Below are positions 51,698 through 63,529 of a stretch of DNA of 64,000 bases, in pieces. Every line of letters starts with the position of its first letter. Within the stretch, counting starts at the first letter, position 1. Under the pieces are notes generated by a model that had not been told where the DNA came from, ran no database searches, and was given only the letters and a program-made list of their open reading frames with translations. The translations under genes and the position numbers were made by a program. The stretch spans positions 1 to 64,000 of the forward strand of contig NZ_JBHSGG010000029.1 of assembly GCF_042654365.1 (NCBI RefSeq), given 5' to 3'. This DNA is from Coralloluteibacterium thermophilum. Its GTDB lineage: Bacteria; Pseudomonadota; Gammaproteobacteria; Xanthomonadales; Xanthomonadaceae.

Positions 51698-54600
51698 TCA
51701 GCCCGTCATGTTGCCGATGAGCAGCGCGACGCGCCGGACAGCGACGAAGGCCGTCGGGTAGTCGAGCGCCTTCTGCCCGCGGATGTCGTCGAGCGTCGCG
51801 CGGGTCGCGCGCAGGGTGGCGTCGTCGCGCTCCAGCCAGGCCTGCACCGGATCCGCCTCGCCGCCGCACAGGTCCAGCACCTGGCCGACCAGGGCGCCCT
51901 GCTGGGCCTGGAGCTGGTCGCGCAGCACGCCACGTGCGTTCGCGTGCCAGCGGCCCTCGACCGGCAGCTCCTCCATGCGCTCGATCATCCAGCGCAGGTG
52001 CAGGGCGTCGCCGAGCGCGTAGTAGACCCGCGCGATCTCCTCCACTGGGCGCGCGCGCTCCACCGCCACGGCGATGATGTCCGCCGCCACGTTGAGGAAG
52101 CGCAGGGTCGCCAGGTCGCGGGCCAGCGGCTCCGGGAAGCCCTTGCCCGCCCAGGCCGCGCACTCGTCGGCGAACTCGCCGTGCCAGGCCTCGGGCAGCA
52201 CGCCCGGCAGGCTGGCGCGCAGCGCATCGAGCCCCGGCTGCACGCGGGCGACCGACTCGGCGATGTCCAGCGAGACGTTCGGGCGGTTGAGCAGCCAGCG
52301 GCTGAGCGTGCGCAGCAGGTTCCACACCGCGAGCAGCGCGTCCACCTGCGCGGCGTCGGACACCACGAGGTTGAGGTCGTCGATCGCGACCCAGAGGCCG
52401 CGCGCGTCCAGCGCCTCGCGCACGATGCTGTAGGCCTTGGCCACGTCGGCCGGGCCGCGTCCGGTGTCCTCCTGCATGCGCAGCAGGAAGGTCGCGCCCA
52501 TGCGGTTGACCATGGAGTTGGTGACCGCGGTGGCGATGATCTCGCGACGCAGGCGGTGGTTCTCCATCAGGTCGCCGAAGCGCTCCTGCAGCGGCACCGG
52601 GAAGTAGCGCGCAAGCTCCTTGGAGAGGTACGGGTCCTCGGGGACGTCGGACTCCAGGAGCTGGTTGAAGGCGACGATCTTGGAGTACGACAGCAGGATC
52701 GCCAGCTCCGGGCGGGTCAGGCCGAGACCGCGCTCGCGGCGGTCGGCGAACTCGGCGTCCGTCGGCAGGTACTCGATGGCGCGGTCGAGCAGGCCCTGCG
52801 CCTCCAGCACCTGGATGAAGTGCTGCTTGGCGCCGAGGCGCGACACGCTCATCCGCTCCATCAGGCTGATGGCCTGGTTCTGGCGGATGTTGTCCCACAG
52901 GACCAGGCGCTCGACCTCGTCGGTCATCTCGGCCAGCAGCGCGTTGCGCTGCGCCTCGGTGAGTGCGCCCGTCTTCACGGCGGCGTTCAGCAGGATCTTG
53001 ATGTTGACCTCGTGGTCCGAGGTGTCCACGCCGGCGGAGTTGTCGATGAAGTCGGTGTTGAGCAGCACGCCGTTGAGCGCGGCCTCGATGCGGCCGCGCT
53101 GGGTCAGGCCCAGGTTGCCGCCCTCGCCCACCACCCTGCAGCGCAGGTCGCAACCGTCGACGCGGATCGCGTTGTTGGCGCGATCGCCGACCTCCTCGTG
53201 GCTCTCGGTCGAGGCCTTGACGTAGGTGCCGATGCCGCCGTTCCAGAGCAGGTCGACCGGCGCCCTGAGGATCGCCGTCATCAGCTCGTTCGGCGTCATG
53301 CGTTCGATCGACGGATCGATGCCGAGGCTCGCCTTGACCTCGGGCGTCAGCGCGATGCTCTTCGCGGACCGCGGGTGCACGCCGCCGCCGCGGCTGATCA
53401 GCGACGGGTCGTAGTCCGCCCAGCTCGAGCGCGGCAGCGCGAACATGCGCTGGCGCTCCTTGAACGAGCGCGCCGCGTCGGGATCGGGGTCCAGGAAGAT
53501 GTGGCGATGGTCGAAGGCCGCCACCAGGCGGATGTGCTCGGACAGCAGCATGCCGTTGCCGAACACGTCGCCGGACATGTCGCCGATGCCGACGACGGTG
53601 AAGTCCTCGCCCTGCGAATCGACGCCCAGGGCGCGGAAGTGGCGCTTGACCGACTCCCACGCACCCTTCGCCGTGATGCCCATGCCCTTGTGGTCGTAGC
53701 CGACCGAGCCGCCGGAGGCGAAGGCGTCGCCCATCCAGAAGCCGTGCTCGATCGACAGGCCGTTGGCGATGTCGGAGAAGCTGGCGGTGCCCTTGTCGGC
53801 CGCGACCACGAGGTAGGGATCGTCGCCGTCGTGGCGGACGACCTGCGGCGGGTGCACCACCTCGCCGTCCACCAGGTTGTCGGTGATCTGCAGCAGGCCG
53901 CTGATGAAGATCTTGTAGCAGGCGATGCCCTCGGCCTGCTGCGCGTCGCGGTCGCCGCCGACCGGCGGGCGCTTGACGATGAAGCCGCCCTTCGCGCCGA
54001 CCGGCACGATCACGGTGTTCTTCACCATCTGCGCCTTGACCAGGCCCAGCACCTCGGTGCGGAAGTCCTCGCGGCGGTCGGACCAGCGCAGGCCGCCGCG
54101 CGCCACCGGGCCGAAGCGCAGGTGGATGCCCTCGACCCGCGGCGAGTACACGAAGATCTCGCGGTACGGCCGCGGCTTCGGCAGGTCGGGCACGCGGTTG
54201 GAATCGAACTTGAAGCTGATGAACTCGCGCGGCGCGCCCGCGGCGTCGCACTGATAGTAGTTCGTGCGCAGGGTCGCCTCGATGACGCCCTGGAAGCTGC
54301 GCAGGATGCGGTCCTCGTCGAGGCTGGAGACGCGGTCGAGCAGGATCGCCAGCGCGTCGCGGCAGGCGTCCATCTGCGCGTCGCGGTCCAGCCCGCGGGC
54401 GTAGGCGACCTCCTCGATGACGGTCCCGATCTCCTGGCGCTGCTCCGGCGTCGCGATGCCGACGAGCTCCTCCCTGAGCGCCTCGCGGATGGCCTCCAGC
54501 TCGCTGCGCGCCGGGGCGTCGTGCGCCGGGTCGAAGCGCGAGGCGAACAGCTCCACCAGCACGCGGGCGGCCAGCGGGTAGTCGAGCAGGGTCTGCTCCA

Positions 54601-56650
54601 TGTAGGCCTGCGAGAACGGCACGCCGGTCTGCAGCAGGTACTTGCAGTAGCCGCGCAGCATCGCGACCTGGTGCCAGTCGAGGCCGGCGGCCAGGATCAG
54701 GCGGTTGAAGCCGTCGTTCTCGGCCAGGCCGCGCCAGACGCGCTCGAAGGCCTCCTCGAAGCGGACGTGCACGCGCGCGACCGCCGCCTCGTCGAGGTCG
54801 GCGCCGCCGGAGCGCTCCACCTCGAAGTCGTGGATGTAGATCTCGCGTCCGCCGGTGCGCAGCTGGTAGGGATGCTCGTTGATCACGCGCAGCCCCATGT
54901 TCTCCATCATGGGCAGCACGTCGGAGAGCGGGATGTCCTCGTCCTCGCGGAACAGCTTGAAGCGCAGGCCTTCGCGATCGCCGCGGCGGGCGCGGTAGAA
55001 GCTCAGGCGCAGGTCGTCCGGGCCGGTCAGGGCCGCGGCCTCCTCCACGTCCGAGGCGGCGCCGCTGGGCGTCACCGCCTCGATGTAGCCCGGCGGCAGC
55101 GCACGGCCGAAGTCGCGCGCCAGGCGCAGGCCGCGCTCCTCGCCGTGCGTGCGCACGAGCAGGTCGCGCAGCTCGTCGTGCCAGTTGCGCACGATCTCGG
55201 CGAGGCGACGGCCGATGGCGTCGGTGTCCACCGGCGGCGGGCTGGCCTTCGGGCGGACGATGAGGTGCAGCTGCGCGAGCGGCGACTCGCCGACCTGGAT
55301 GGTGGTGTCGATGCGCTGGCCGCCGAGCTCCTCCATCAGCAGCGCCTCGATGCGCAGCCGGGTCTCGGTGTTGAAGCGGTCGCGCGGGATGTAGACCAGC
55401 GCGGAGTAGAAGCGACCGTAGCGGTCGCGGCGCAGGAACAGCTTCGAGCGCACGCGCTCCTGCAGGCCGAGGATGCCCATGGCCGTCCGGTAGAGCTCCT
55501 CGTCGGAGGCCTGGAACAGCTCGTCGCGCGGCAGCGTCTCGAGGATGTGGCGCAGCGCCTTGCCGCTGTGGCTGTCGCCGCGCAGGCCGGAGCGCTCCAT
55601 GACGTAGGCGTAGCGCCTGCGCACCATGGGGATGTCCCAGGGCCGGCGGTTGTAGGCGCTGGAGGTGAACAGGCCGACGAAGCGCATCTCGCCCACCGGC
55701 GTGCCGTCCGGCCCGAAGCGGAGGATGCCGATGTAGTCCATGTAGCCGGGGCGATGGACGGTGGAGCGTGCGTTGGTCTTGGTCAGGATGATGGGCTCGG
55801 GCAGCGACGAGGGCACCACGCCCTGCGCGGCCAGCGCCTTCAGCGAGCGCGGCCGGCCGGCGCGGTCGTCGCTGGAGAGCAGACCCAGCCCCGTGCCCGG
55901 CTCCGCGGCGAGCAGCTGATCGCCGTCGGCCTGGCGGAACGCGTATTCGCGATAGCCGAGGAAGGTGAAGTGGTCGTCCGCGGCCCAGCGCAGGAATTCC
56001 TGCGCCTCGGCCACCATGGCGCCCTGGACCGGCGAGGGATGGTTCGGCAGGTCGGCCGCGATCTCCTCCATGCGCCGGCGCATCGCGCGCCAGTCGCGCA
56101 CGCAGAGGCGCACGTCCTCCAGCGCGGCGGCGATGCCCTCGCGGATCTTCTCCAGGTCGGCCGCGTCGGTCTGGCGGTCGATCTCGATGTGCATCAGCGA
56201 CTCGGCGGCGCTTCCGCCCAGGCCGAGCAGCGCGCCGTCGGCATCGCGCTCGACGTTGAGCACCGGATGGCCCAGGACGTGGATGGCGGCGCCGGCCTGG
56301 GCCAGCGCCATGCTGACCGAGTCCACCAGGAAGGGCATGTCGTCGTTGACGATCTGCACGACCGTATGCGTCGACTCCCAGCCCAGCTCGGCGCGGTTGG
56401 CGTTGAACACCCGGACCGACGCCGTTCCCGGCGTACGGCGCTGCGCGAACCCGAGCATCCCGGCGGCCAGCGCTGCCCAGTCGGCGGCCGGCCGCACCGC
56501 ATACTCCTCGGCCGACATCCTCACGTAGAAGGCCTCGACGAAGGCGGTGGCCTGGGCCAGCCGGTCCTGCGGCACGATCGCGCGGAGGGCGTCGAGGATG
56601 GGGTCGAGGGACACGTCGGGGGACTGCGGATCGGCGGCTCGCGCGCTCAT
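51698..56650 (-). CDS. NAD-specific glutamate dehydrogenase, large (180-kDa) type
   Basis: A 1650-residue enzyme that oxidatively deaminates glutamate to 2-oxoglutarate with NAD. Length is that of the GDH-180 class. N-terminal ACT-like regulatory regions (about 1-690; HTVVQIVNDDMPFLVDSVSMAL) precede the catalytic core (about 700-1200). The core has GLRWSDRREDFRTEVLGLVKAQ, KNTVIVPVGAKGGFIVKR, GDMSGDVFGNGMLLSEHIRLV and GGGVHPRSAKSIALT. A long C-terminal helical region follows. It stands alone between nadK and an acyl-CoA dehydrogenase gene and supports growth on amino acids. Confidence 0.96.
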   Translation of the reverse strand: MSARAADPQSPDVSLDPILDALRAIVPQDRLAQATAFVEAFYVRMSAEEYAVRPAADWAALAAGMLGFAQRRTPGTASVRVFNANRAELGWESTHTVVQIVNDDMPFLVDSVSMALAQAGAAIHVLGHPVLNVERDADGALLGLGGSAAESLMHIEIDRQTDAADLEKIREGIAAALEDVRLCVRDWRAMRRRMEEIAADLPNHPSPVQGAMVAEAQEFLRWAADDHFTFLGYREYAFRQADGDQLLAAEPGTGLGLLSSDDRAGRPRSLKALAAQGVVPSSLPEPIILTKTNARSTVHRPGYMDYIGILRFGPDGTPVGEMRFVGLFTSSAYNRRPWDIPMVRRRYAYVMERSGLRGDSHSGKALRHILETLPRDELFQASDEELYRTAMGILGLQERVRSKLFLRRDRYGRFYSALVYIPRDRFNTETRLRIEALLMEELGGQRIDTTIQVGESPLAQLHLIVRPKASPPPVDTDAIGRRLAEIVRNWHDELRDLLVRTHGEERGLRLARDFGRALPPGYIEAVTPSGAASDVEEAAALTGPDDLRLSFYRARRGDREGLRFKLFREDEDIPLSDVLPMMENMGLRVINEHPYQLRTGGREIYIHDFEVERSGGADLDEAAVARVHVRFEEAFERVWRGLAENDGFNRLILAAGLDWHQVAMLRGYCKYLLQTGVPFSQAYMEQTLLDYPLAARVLVELFASRFDPAHDAPARSELEAIREALREELVGIATPEQRQEIGTVIEEVAYARGLDRDAQMDACRDALAILLDRVSSLDEDRILRSFQGVIEATLRTNYYQCDAAGAPREFISFKFDSNRVPDLPKPRPYREIFVYSPRVEGIHLRFGPVARGGLRWSDRREDFRTEVLGLVKAQMVKNTVIVPVGAKGGFIVKRPPVGGDRDAQQAEGIACYKIFISGLLQITDNLVDGEVVHPPQVVRHDGDDPYLVVAADKGTASFSDIANGLSIEHGFWMGDAFASGGSVGYDHKGMGITAKGAWESVKRHFRALGVDSQGEDFTVVGIGDMSGDVFGNGMLLSEHIRLVAAFDHRHIFLDPDPDAARSFKERQRMFALPRSSWADYDPSLISRGGGVHPRSAKSIALTPEVKASLGIDPSIERMTPNELMTAILRAPVDLLWNGGIGTYVKASTESHEEVGDRANNAIRVDGCDLRCRVVGEGGNLGLTQRGRIEAALNGVLLNTDFIDNSAGVDTSDHEVNIKILLNAAVKTGALTEAQRNALLAEMTDEVERLVLWDNIRQNQAISLMERMSVSRLGAKQHFIQVLEAQGLLDRAIEYLPTDAEFADRRERGLGLTRPELAILLSYSKIVAFNQLLESDVPEDPYLSKELARYFPVPLQERFGDLMENHRLRREIIATAVTNSMVNRMGATFLLRMQEDTGRGPADVAKAYSIVREALDARGLWVAIDDLNLVVSDAAQVDALLAVWNLLRTLSRWLLNRPNVSLDIAESVARVQPGLDALRASLPGVLPEAWHGEFADECAAWAGKGFPEPLARDLATLRFLNVAADIIAVAVERARPVEEIARVYYALGDALHLRWMIERMEELPVEGRWHANARGVLRDQLQAQQGALVGQVLDLCGGEADPVQAWLERDDATLRATRATLDDIRGQKALDYPTAFVAVRRVALLIGNMTG

Positions 56651-56680
56651 GATTCCAGTGGGTGGGCGGGGAATCCGCGG

Positions 56681-56686
56681 ATTCTA
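56681..56686 (-). promoter_or_regulatory. -10 box for the glutamate dehydrogenase gene
   Basis: TAGAAT on the minus strand, 30 nt before the ATG at 56650. The remaining gap to 56906 shows no gene. Confidence 0.45.
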
Positions 56687-56906
56687 GCCCCCGGCTCCGA
56701 CGGCCGGCCATCCGCGCGCCGCGTTTCTTGATGCGTTCGTCATGCTGCGGCCGCAGCAACCCGCGGGCGACGCCACCACCTGGCGACCCGCGAGCGCTGG
56801 CCCCTGCCCGGGTTGCCGGCGGAGTGCCCGCCGCGGCGCCGTCCTGCTGCGGCGCAGCTCGCGCGTTGTGCGCCGTTCAGCCTGCCCGGACGGCGCACCC
56901 GCCCGG

Positions 56907-58070
56907 TCAGCGCAGCCCGGTCTCGTTGCGGGCGATGACCAGCCGCTGGATCTCGCTGGTGCCTTCGTAGATCTCGGTGATCTTGGCGTCCCGGAAGTAG
57001 CGCTCCAGCGGCATCTCCTTGGAATAGCCCATGCCACCGTGGATCTGCACGGCCTGGTGGGCGATCCACATCGCCGCCTCCGAGGCCGTGAGCTTGGCGA
57101 CCGAGGCCTCGGTGGAGTAGCGCGCCCCGCTGGCCAGCGCCTGCTGCTTGGCCCAGGCCGCGCGCAGGGTCAGCAGGGTCGCCGCGTCGAGGCGGCACTT
57201 CATGTCGGCGATCTTGGCCTGGGTCATCTGGAAGCTGCCGATGGGCTGCCCGAAGGACTTGCGCTCCTTCACGTAGTCCAGCGTCGCCTCGTAGGCCGCG
57301 CGCGCCACGCCGACGGCCTGCGCTGCGATGCCGATGCGGCCGGCATCCAGCACGCTCATGGCGATGCCGAACCCCTTCCCCTCCTCGCCGATGCGGTTCT
57401 CCACCGGGACCCGGTAGTCGACGAACTCGATCTCGCAGGTGGCCGAGGCGCGGATGCCGAGCTTGGGCTCGGTCTTGCCGCGGTGGAAGCCGGGCGCGTC
57501 GGTGTCGACGACGAAGGCGCTGATGCCGCGCGCGCCCTTCTCCGGGTCGGTCATCGCGAACAGGGTGACGTACTTCGCCACCGGCCCGGAGGTGATCCAG
57601 CTCTTCTTGCCGTTGACCACGTAGTGGCTGCCGTCGGCGGAGAGCACCGCACGCGTGCGCATGGCCGAGGCGTCGGACCCCGACTGCGGCTCGGTCAGGG
57701 CGTAGGCGCCGACCGCCTCGCCCGAGGCCACCGGCGTCACGAAGCGCCGCTTCTGCTCCTCGGTGCCGTTCTTCAGCAGGCCAGCGCAGTACAGCGAGTT
57801 GTTGACCGACATGATGGTCGAGTGCGCGCAGTCGGCCGCGGCGATCTCGATCATCGCCAGCGCGTAGCCGATGGCGTCCAGGCCGGCACCGCCGTACTCG
57901 ACCGGCACCTCGATGCCCATCAGGCCGTTCTCGCCGAGCAGACGGACGTTCTCGGCCGGGAACTCGCCCGTGCGGTCGAACTCCGCCGCGGTCGGGGCGA
58001 TCCGTTCGCGCGCGATGCGCCGCGCGATGTCCTGGATCATCAACTGCTCTTCGGTGAACGCGAAATCCAC
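56907..58070 (-). CDS. Acyl-CoA dehydrogenase
   Basis: A 387-residue FAD flavoenzyme of the short/medium-chain group. It oxidises acyl-CoA at C2-C3 and passes electrons to ETF. Segments: GAYALTEPQSGSDASAM (FAD site), GKKSWITSGPVAKYVTLFAM, RKSFGQPIGSFQMTQAKIADM and the C-terminal QIHGGMGYSKEMPLERYFRDAKITEIYEGTSEIQ. The Glu of IYEGTSE is the expected catalytic base. GTG 58070 is preferred because AGGAG stands 7 nt upstream. A gene-free, GC-rich stretch of about 250 nt separates it from the GDH gene. It may act on butyryl-CoA or branched acyl-CoA; not resolvable here. Confidence 0.94.
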   Translation of the reverse strand: MDFAFTEEQLMIQDIARRIARERIAPTAAEFDRTGEFPAENVRLLGENGLMGIEVPVEYGGAGLDAIGYALAMIEIAAADCAHSTIMSVNNSLYCAGLLKNGTEEQKRRFVTPVASGEAVGAYALTEPQSGSDASAMRTRAVLSADGSHYVVNGKKSWITSGPVAKYVTLFAMTDPEKGARGISAFVVDTDAPGFHRGKTEPKLGIRASATCEIEFVDYRVPVENRIGEEGKGFGIAMSVLDAGRIGIAAQAVGVARAAYEATLDYVKERKSFGQPIGSFQMTQAKIADMKCRLDAATLLTLRAAWAKQQALASGARYSTEASVAKLTASEAAMWIAHQAVQIHGGMGYSKEMPLERYFRDAKITEIYEGTSEIQRLVIARNETGLR

Positions 58071-58099
58071 GGCCTGCTCCTGGGGAATGCTGAGCGCCG

Positions 58100-58105
58100 A
58101 TTCTA
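58100..58105 (-). promoter_or_regulatory. -10 box for the acyl-CoA dehydrogenase gene
   Basis: TAGAAT on the minus strand, 29 nt before the GTG at 58070, at the same distance and in the same form as the box before the GDH gene. Confidence 0.45.
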
Positions 58106-58210
58106 GCCACGTACGCACCCGTACGGGAGGCGCGTGCCGCCGTCCGCGCCTTGACGCTCCCGGACCCGCCACCTAGCCTTTCATCCTTGAATCCGCATGA
58201 AGGGATAGCG

Positions 58211-59140
58211 ATGGACCTCGACGCCTGGTCGGCCTGCCTGCGGGTACTGGCGGACGCCACCCGCGTGCGGCTGCTCGCCCTGCTCGAGCGCGAGGAGCTC
58301 ACCGTCGCCGAACTCGCCTCGATCACCCAGCTCGCGCAGCCCCGGGTGTCGACGCACCTCGCCAAGCTCAAGGAAGCGCGCCTGGTGCGCGACCGCCGCG
58401 CCGGCGTCTCCGCCTACTACCGCTTCGATGCCGAGGGCCTCGACGGCGCCGCGGGCGCCCTCTGGACGACGCTCTCGACCAATGCCGACGACGCCCTGCT
58501 GCGCCAGGACGCGGAGCGCCTTCCCGGCGTGCTCGCGGCGCGCGCGGCCGACCGCAACTGGGCCGACTCCGTGGCCGGCGACATGGAGCGCCACTACTCG
58601 CCGGGCCGCACCTGGGAAGCGCTGGCGCGGGCGACCCTGCCCCTGCTGGAAACCGGCGACGTGCTCGACATCGCCTCCGGCGACGGCGTCCTCGGCGAGC
58701 TGCTGGCGCCGCATTCGCACCGCTACGTGTGCATCGACTCCAGCGCGCGGGTGGTCGCCGCCGCGCGCGAGCGGCTGGCGCGGCACCGCCACGTGAGCGT
58801 CGAACAGGGCGACATGCACGCCCTGCCGGTGGAGGACGAGAGCTTCGACCTGGTGCTGCTGATGCATGCGCTGACCTACGCCGACAAGCCGGCGCAGGCC
58901 GTGCGCGAGGCCGCGCGCGCGCTTCGTCCGGGCGGCCGCCTGGTGGCGGTGAACCTCGCGAAGCACGAGCACGCGGCAGTGGTGCAGCCCTACGGGCACG
59001 CCAACCTCGGCTTCAGCGCGCGCGAGCTGCGTCGGCTGGCGGAGAAGGCGGGGCTGCAGGTCCAGGTGTGCGAGACGGTCACCCGCGAGAAGCGCCCTCC
59101 GCACTTCGAGGTCCTGTCGATGACGGCGCGCAAGCCGTGA
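58211..59140 (+). CDS. ArsR-type regulator fused to a SAM-dependent methyltransferase domain
   Basis: A 309-residue two-domain protein. Residues 1-95 are an ArsR/SmtB winged helix (CLRVLADATRVRLLALLE, TVAELASITQLAQPRVSTHLAKLKEARLV) without the usual metal-binding Cys motifs. Residues 130-309 are a class I methyltransferase fold with the SAM loop VLDIASGDGVLGELL, CIDSS at the acidic strand end and FDLVLLMHALTYADKP. AAGGGA precedes the ATG at 58211 (the frame opens at 58151). Its stop overlaps the first metH gene as GTGA. The coupling suggests it controls methionine synthesis by sensing SAM or SAH; whether it methylates anything is open. Confidence 0.88.
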   Translation: MDLDAWSACLRVLADATRVRLLALLEREELTVAELASITQLAQPRVSTHLAKLKEARLVRDRRAGVSAYYRFDAEGLDGAAGALWTTLSTNADDALLRQDAERLPGVLAARAADRNWADSVAGDMERHYSPGRTWEALARATLPLLETGDVLDIASGDGVLGELLAPHSHRYVCIDSSARVVAAARERLARHRHVSVEQGDMHALPVEDESFDLVLLMHALTYADKPAQAVREAARALRPGGRLVAVNLAKHEHAAVVQPYGHANLGFSARELRRLAEKAGLQVQVCETVTREKRPPHFEVLSMTARKP

Positions 59141-60254
59141 GCGTCCTGCCCTGGCTGGACCCGGCGCGCGCGCAGGCGCTGCTCGACGCGCTCGCGTGCC
59201 GCATCCTGGTCCTCGACGGCGCCATGGGCACCATGATCCAGCGCCACCGGCTCGAGGAGGCCGACTACCGCGGCGAGCGCTTCGCCCACGGCTACGACGC
59301 CCTGGTCGCGCCTCCCGACCACGTCCACGGCGCCGACTGTGGGTGCGCCGGCCACGACCTCAAGGGCAACAACGACCTGCTGACGCTGACCCGCCCGGAC
59401 CTGATCCGCGACATCCACGCCGCCTATCTCGCCGCGGGCGCCGACCTGGTCGAGACCAACACCTTCAACGCGACCTCGGTGTCCCAGGCCGACTACCGCC
59501 TCGAGCACCTGGTCCGCGAACTCAACCTCGAAGGCGCACGGCTGGCGCGCGCGGCCTGCGACGCCGCCGAGGCCGCGACCCCGGAACGGCCGCGCTTCGT
59601 CGCCGGCGTCGTCGGCCCCACCAGCCGCACCGCCTCGATCAGCCCCGACGTCAACGATCCCGGCTACCGCGCCATCGACTTCGACGGACTCGTCGCGCTC
59701 TACCGCGAGGCCGCGGACGCCCTGGTCGAAGGCGGCGCCGACATCCTGATGGTCGAGACCGTGTTCGACACCCTCAACGCCAAGGCCGCGCTGTTCGCCA
59801 TCGCCGAGGTCTTCGAGGCGCGCGGCGGGCGCCTGCCGGTGATGGTGTCCGGCACCATCACCGACCGCTCCGGGCGCACCCTGTCCGGACAGACAGCGGA
59901 CGCCTTCTGGATCTCGATCAGCCACGCCCGGCCGCTCGCCGTGGGGCTGAACTGCGCGCTCGGCGCCAAGGACCTGCGCCCCCATGTCGACGTGCTCGCC
60001 CGGGTGGCGGACGCCTGCGTGTCCTGCCACCCCAACGCCGGCCTGCCGAACGCCTTCGGCGAGTACGACGAGAGCCCCGGGCAGATGGCGGCGACCCTCG
60101 GCGAATTCGCGCGAGCCGGCCTGCTGAACGTCGTCGGCGGCTGCTGCGGCACCACGCCGGAGCACATCGCGGCGATCGCGGAGGCGGTCGCGGACGCCCC
60201 GCCCCGGCGCGTCCCCGGCATCCACGGCATCCACGGCATCCACGGCGTCGCGGC

Positions 60255-60258
<4 letters not shown>
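59137..60258 (+). CDS. metH: Methionine synthase, homocysteine-binding module
   Basis: A 373-residue separate protein equal to the N-terminal domain of E. coli MetH. It has ILVLDGAMGTMIQRHRLEEADYRGERF, GADLVETNTFNAT and the zinc cysteines in VGLNCALGAKDLRPH and NVVGGCCGTTPEHI. GTG 59137 overlaps the regulator stop (GTGA). Its end overlaps the second metH gene (ATGA). The last residues contain GIHGIHGIHG from three GGCATCCAC repeats. It needs the second protein to make methionine from homocysteine. Confidence 0.95.
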
Positions 60259-62957
<2,699 letters not shown>

Positions 62958-62976
62958 CGGCAGGCGCCGCCGGCGC

Positions 62977-63453
62977 TCAGCGCGTCGGCAGCAGCGCGTC
63001 GACCTCCTCGGTCAAGGCCTGCAGGGTCTGCCGCTGGGTGGCGAGATCGTTGGTGACGGCGATGCGGGTGCCGCCGATGCGGTCGCGCAGGCCGGCGAGG
63101 CGCTGCGGATCGAGGCCGACGGCGGCGCCGTCCACCTCGCCGAGGCGGGCGGCGGCGCGCTGCAGGTGCGTCTCGACCAGGCCGAAGTTGCGGCGCTCGA
63201 GTTCCACGCCGGCCTGGACGACCGCCGCCTGCGCGTCGCGCACGGCCAGCCGCGCCACCGCCTCGTCGCGGGAGCGGGTGGCCTGCGCGGCCTCCTCACG
63301 GGCGCCTTCGAGCTGCGTGGTGAGCTCGGCCACCTCGGCCTTCGGGCCCGCACGGCCGGCCCAGAAGCCGAGCGCGAACAACAGGATGGCCGCGACCGCG
63401 AGGATGATCGGGAACACGGGCGCGCGGCGGGCGCGGGAGCTGGCGTCGTTCAT
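62977..63453 (-). CDS. Small membrane-anchored coiled-coil protein
   Basis: A 158-residue protein with no recognised family. It has an Arg-rich start, one transmembrane helix (FPIILAVAAILLFALGFWAG, about residues 14-33) and a long Ala/Arg/Glu helix (about 38-110), probably coiled coil. A C-terminal helical part ends in DALLPTR. The topology implies an inner-membrane protein with a periplasmic coil. ATG 63453 follows AAAGGG; 63498 is the alternative. It converges on metH with a 19-nt gap. Confidence 0.72.
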   Translation of the reverse strand: MNDASSRARRAPVFPIILAVAAILLFALGFWAGRAGPKAEVAELTTQLEGAREEAAQATRSRDEAVARLAVRDAQAAVVQAGVELERRNFGLVETHLQRAAARLGEVDGAAVGLDPQRLAGLRDRIGGTRIAVTNDLATQRQTLQALTEEVDALLPTR

Positions 63454-63529
63454 GGCGAAGGCCCTTTCTGGGTGGGAAACGGATCGTCGGAAAAACAAGG
63501 CAGCCGGCGCGTGAGGAGCGCGCCGGCGA

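Noticed and set aside
56651..56906. Possible small gene or RNA between the GDH and acyl-CoA dehydrogenase genes
   Set aside because: Only the GDH -10 box and weak GC-rich hairpins without T-tracts are visible; the short open frames lack ribosome-binding sites and motifs.
58106..58210. Cobalamin or SAM riboswitch upstream of the metH operon
   Set aside because: The gap between the divergent genes is only about 140 nt and shows no B12-box-like or SAM-aptamer pattern; control by the ArsR-type protein is the simpler reading.
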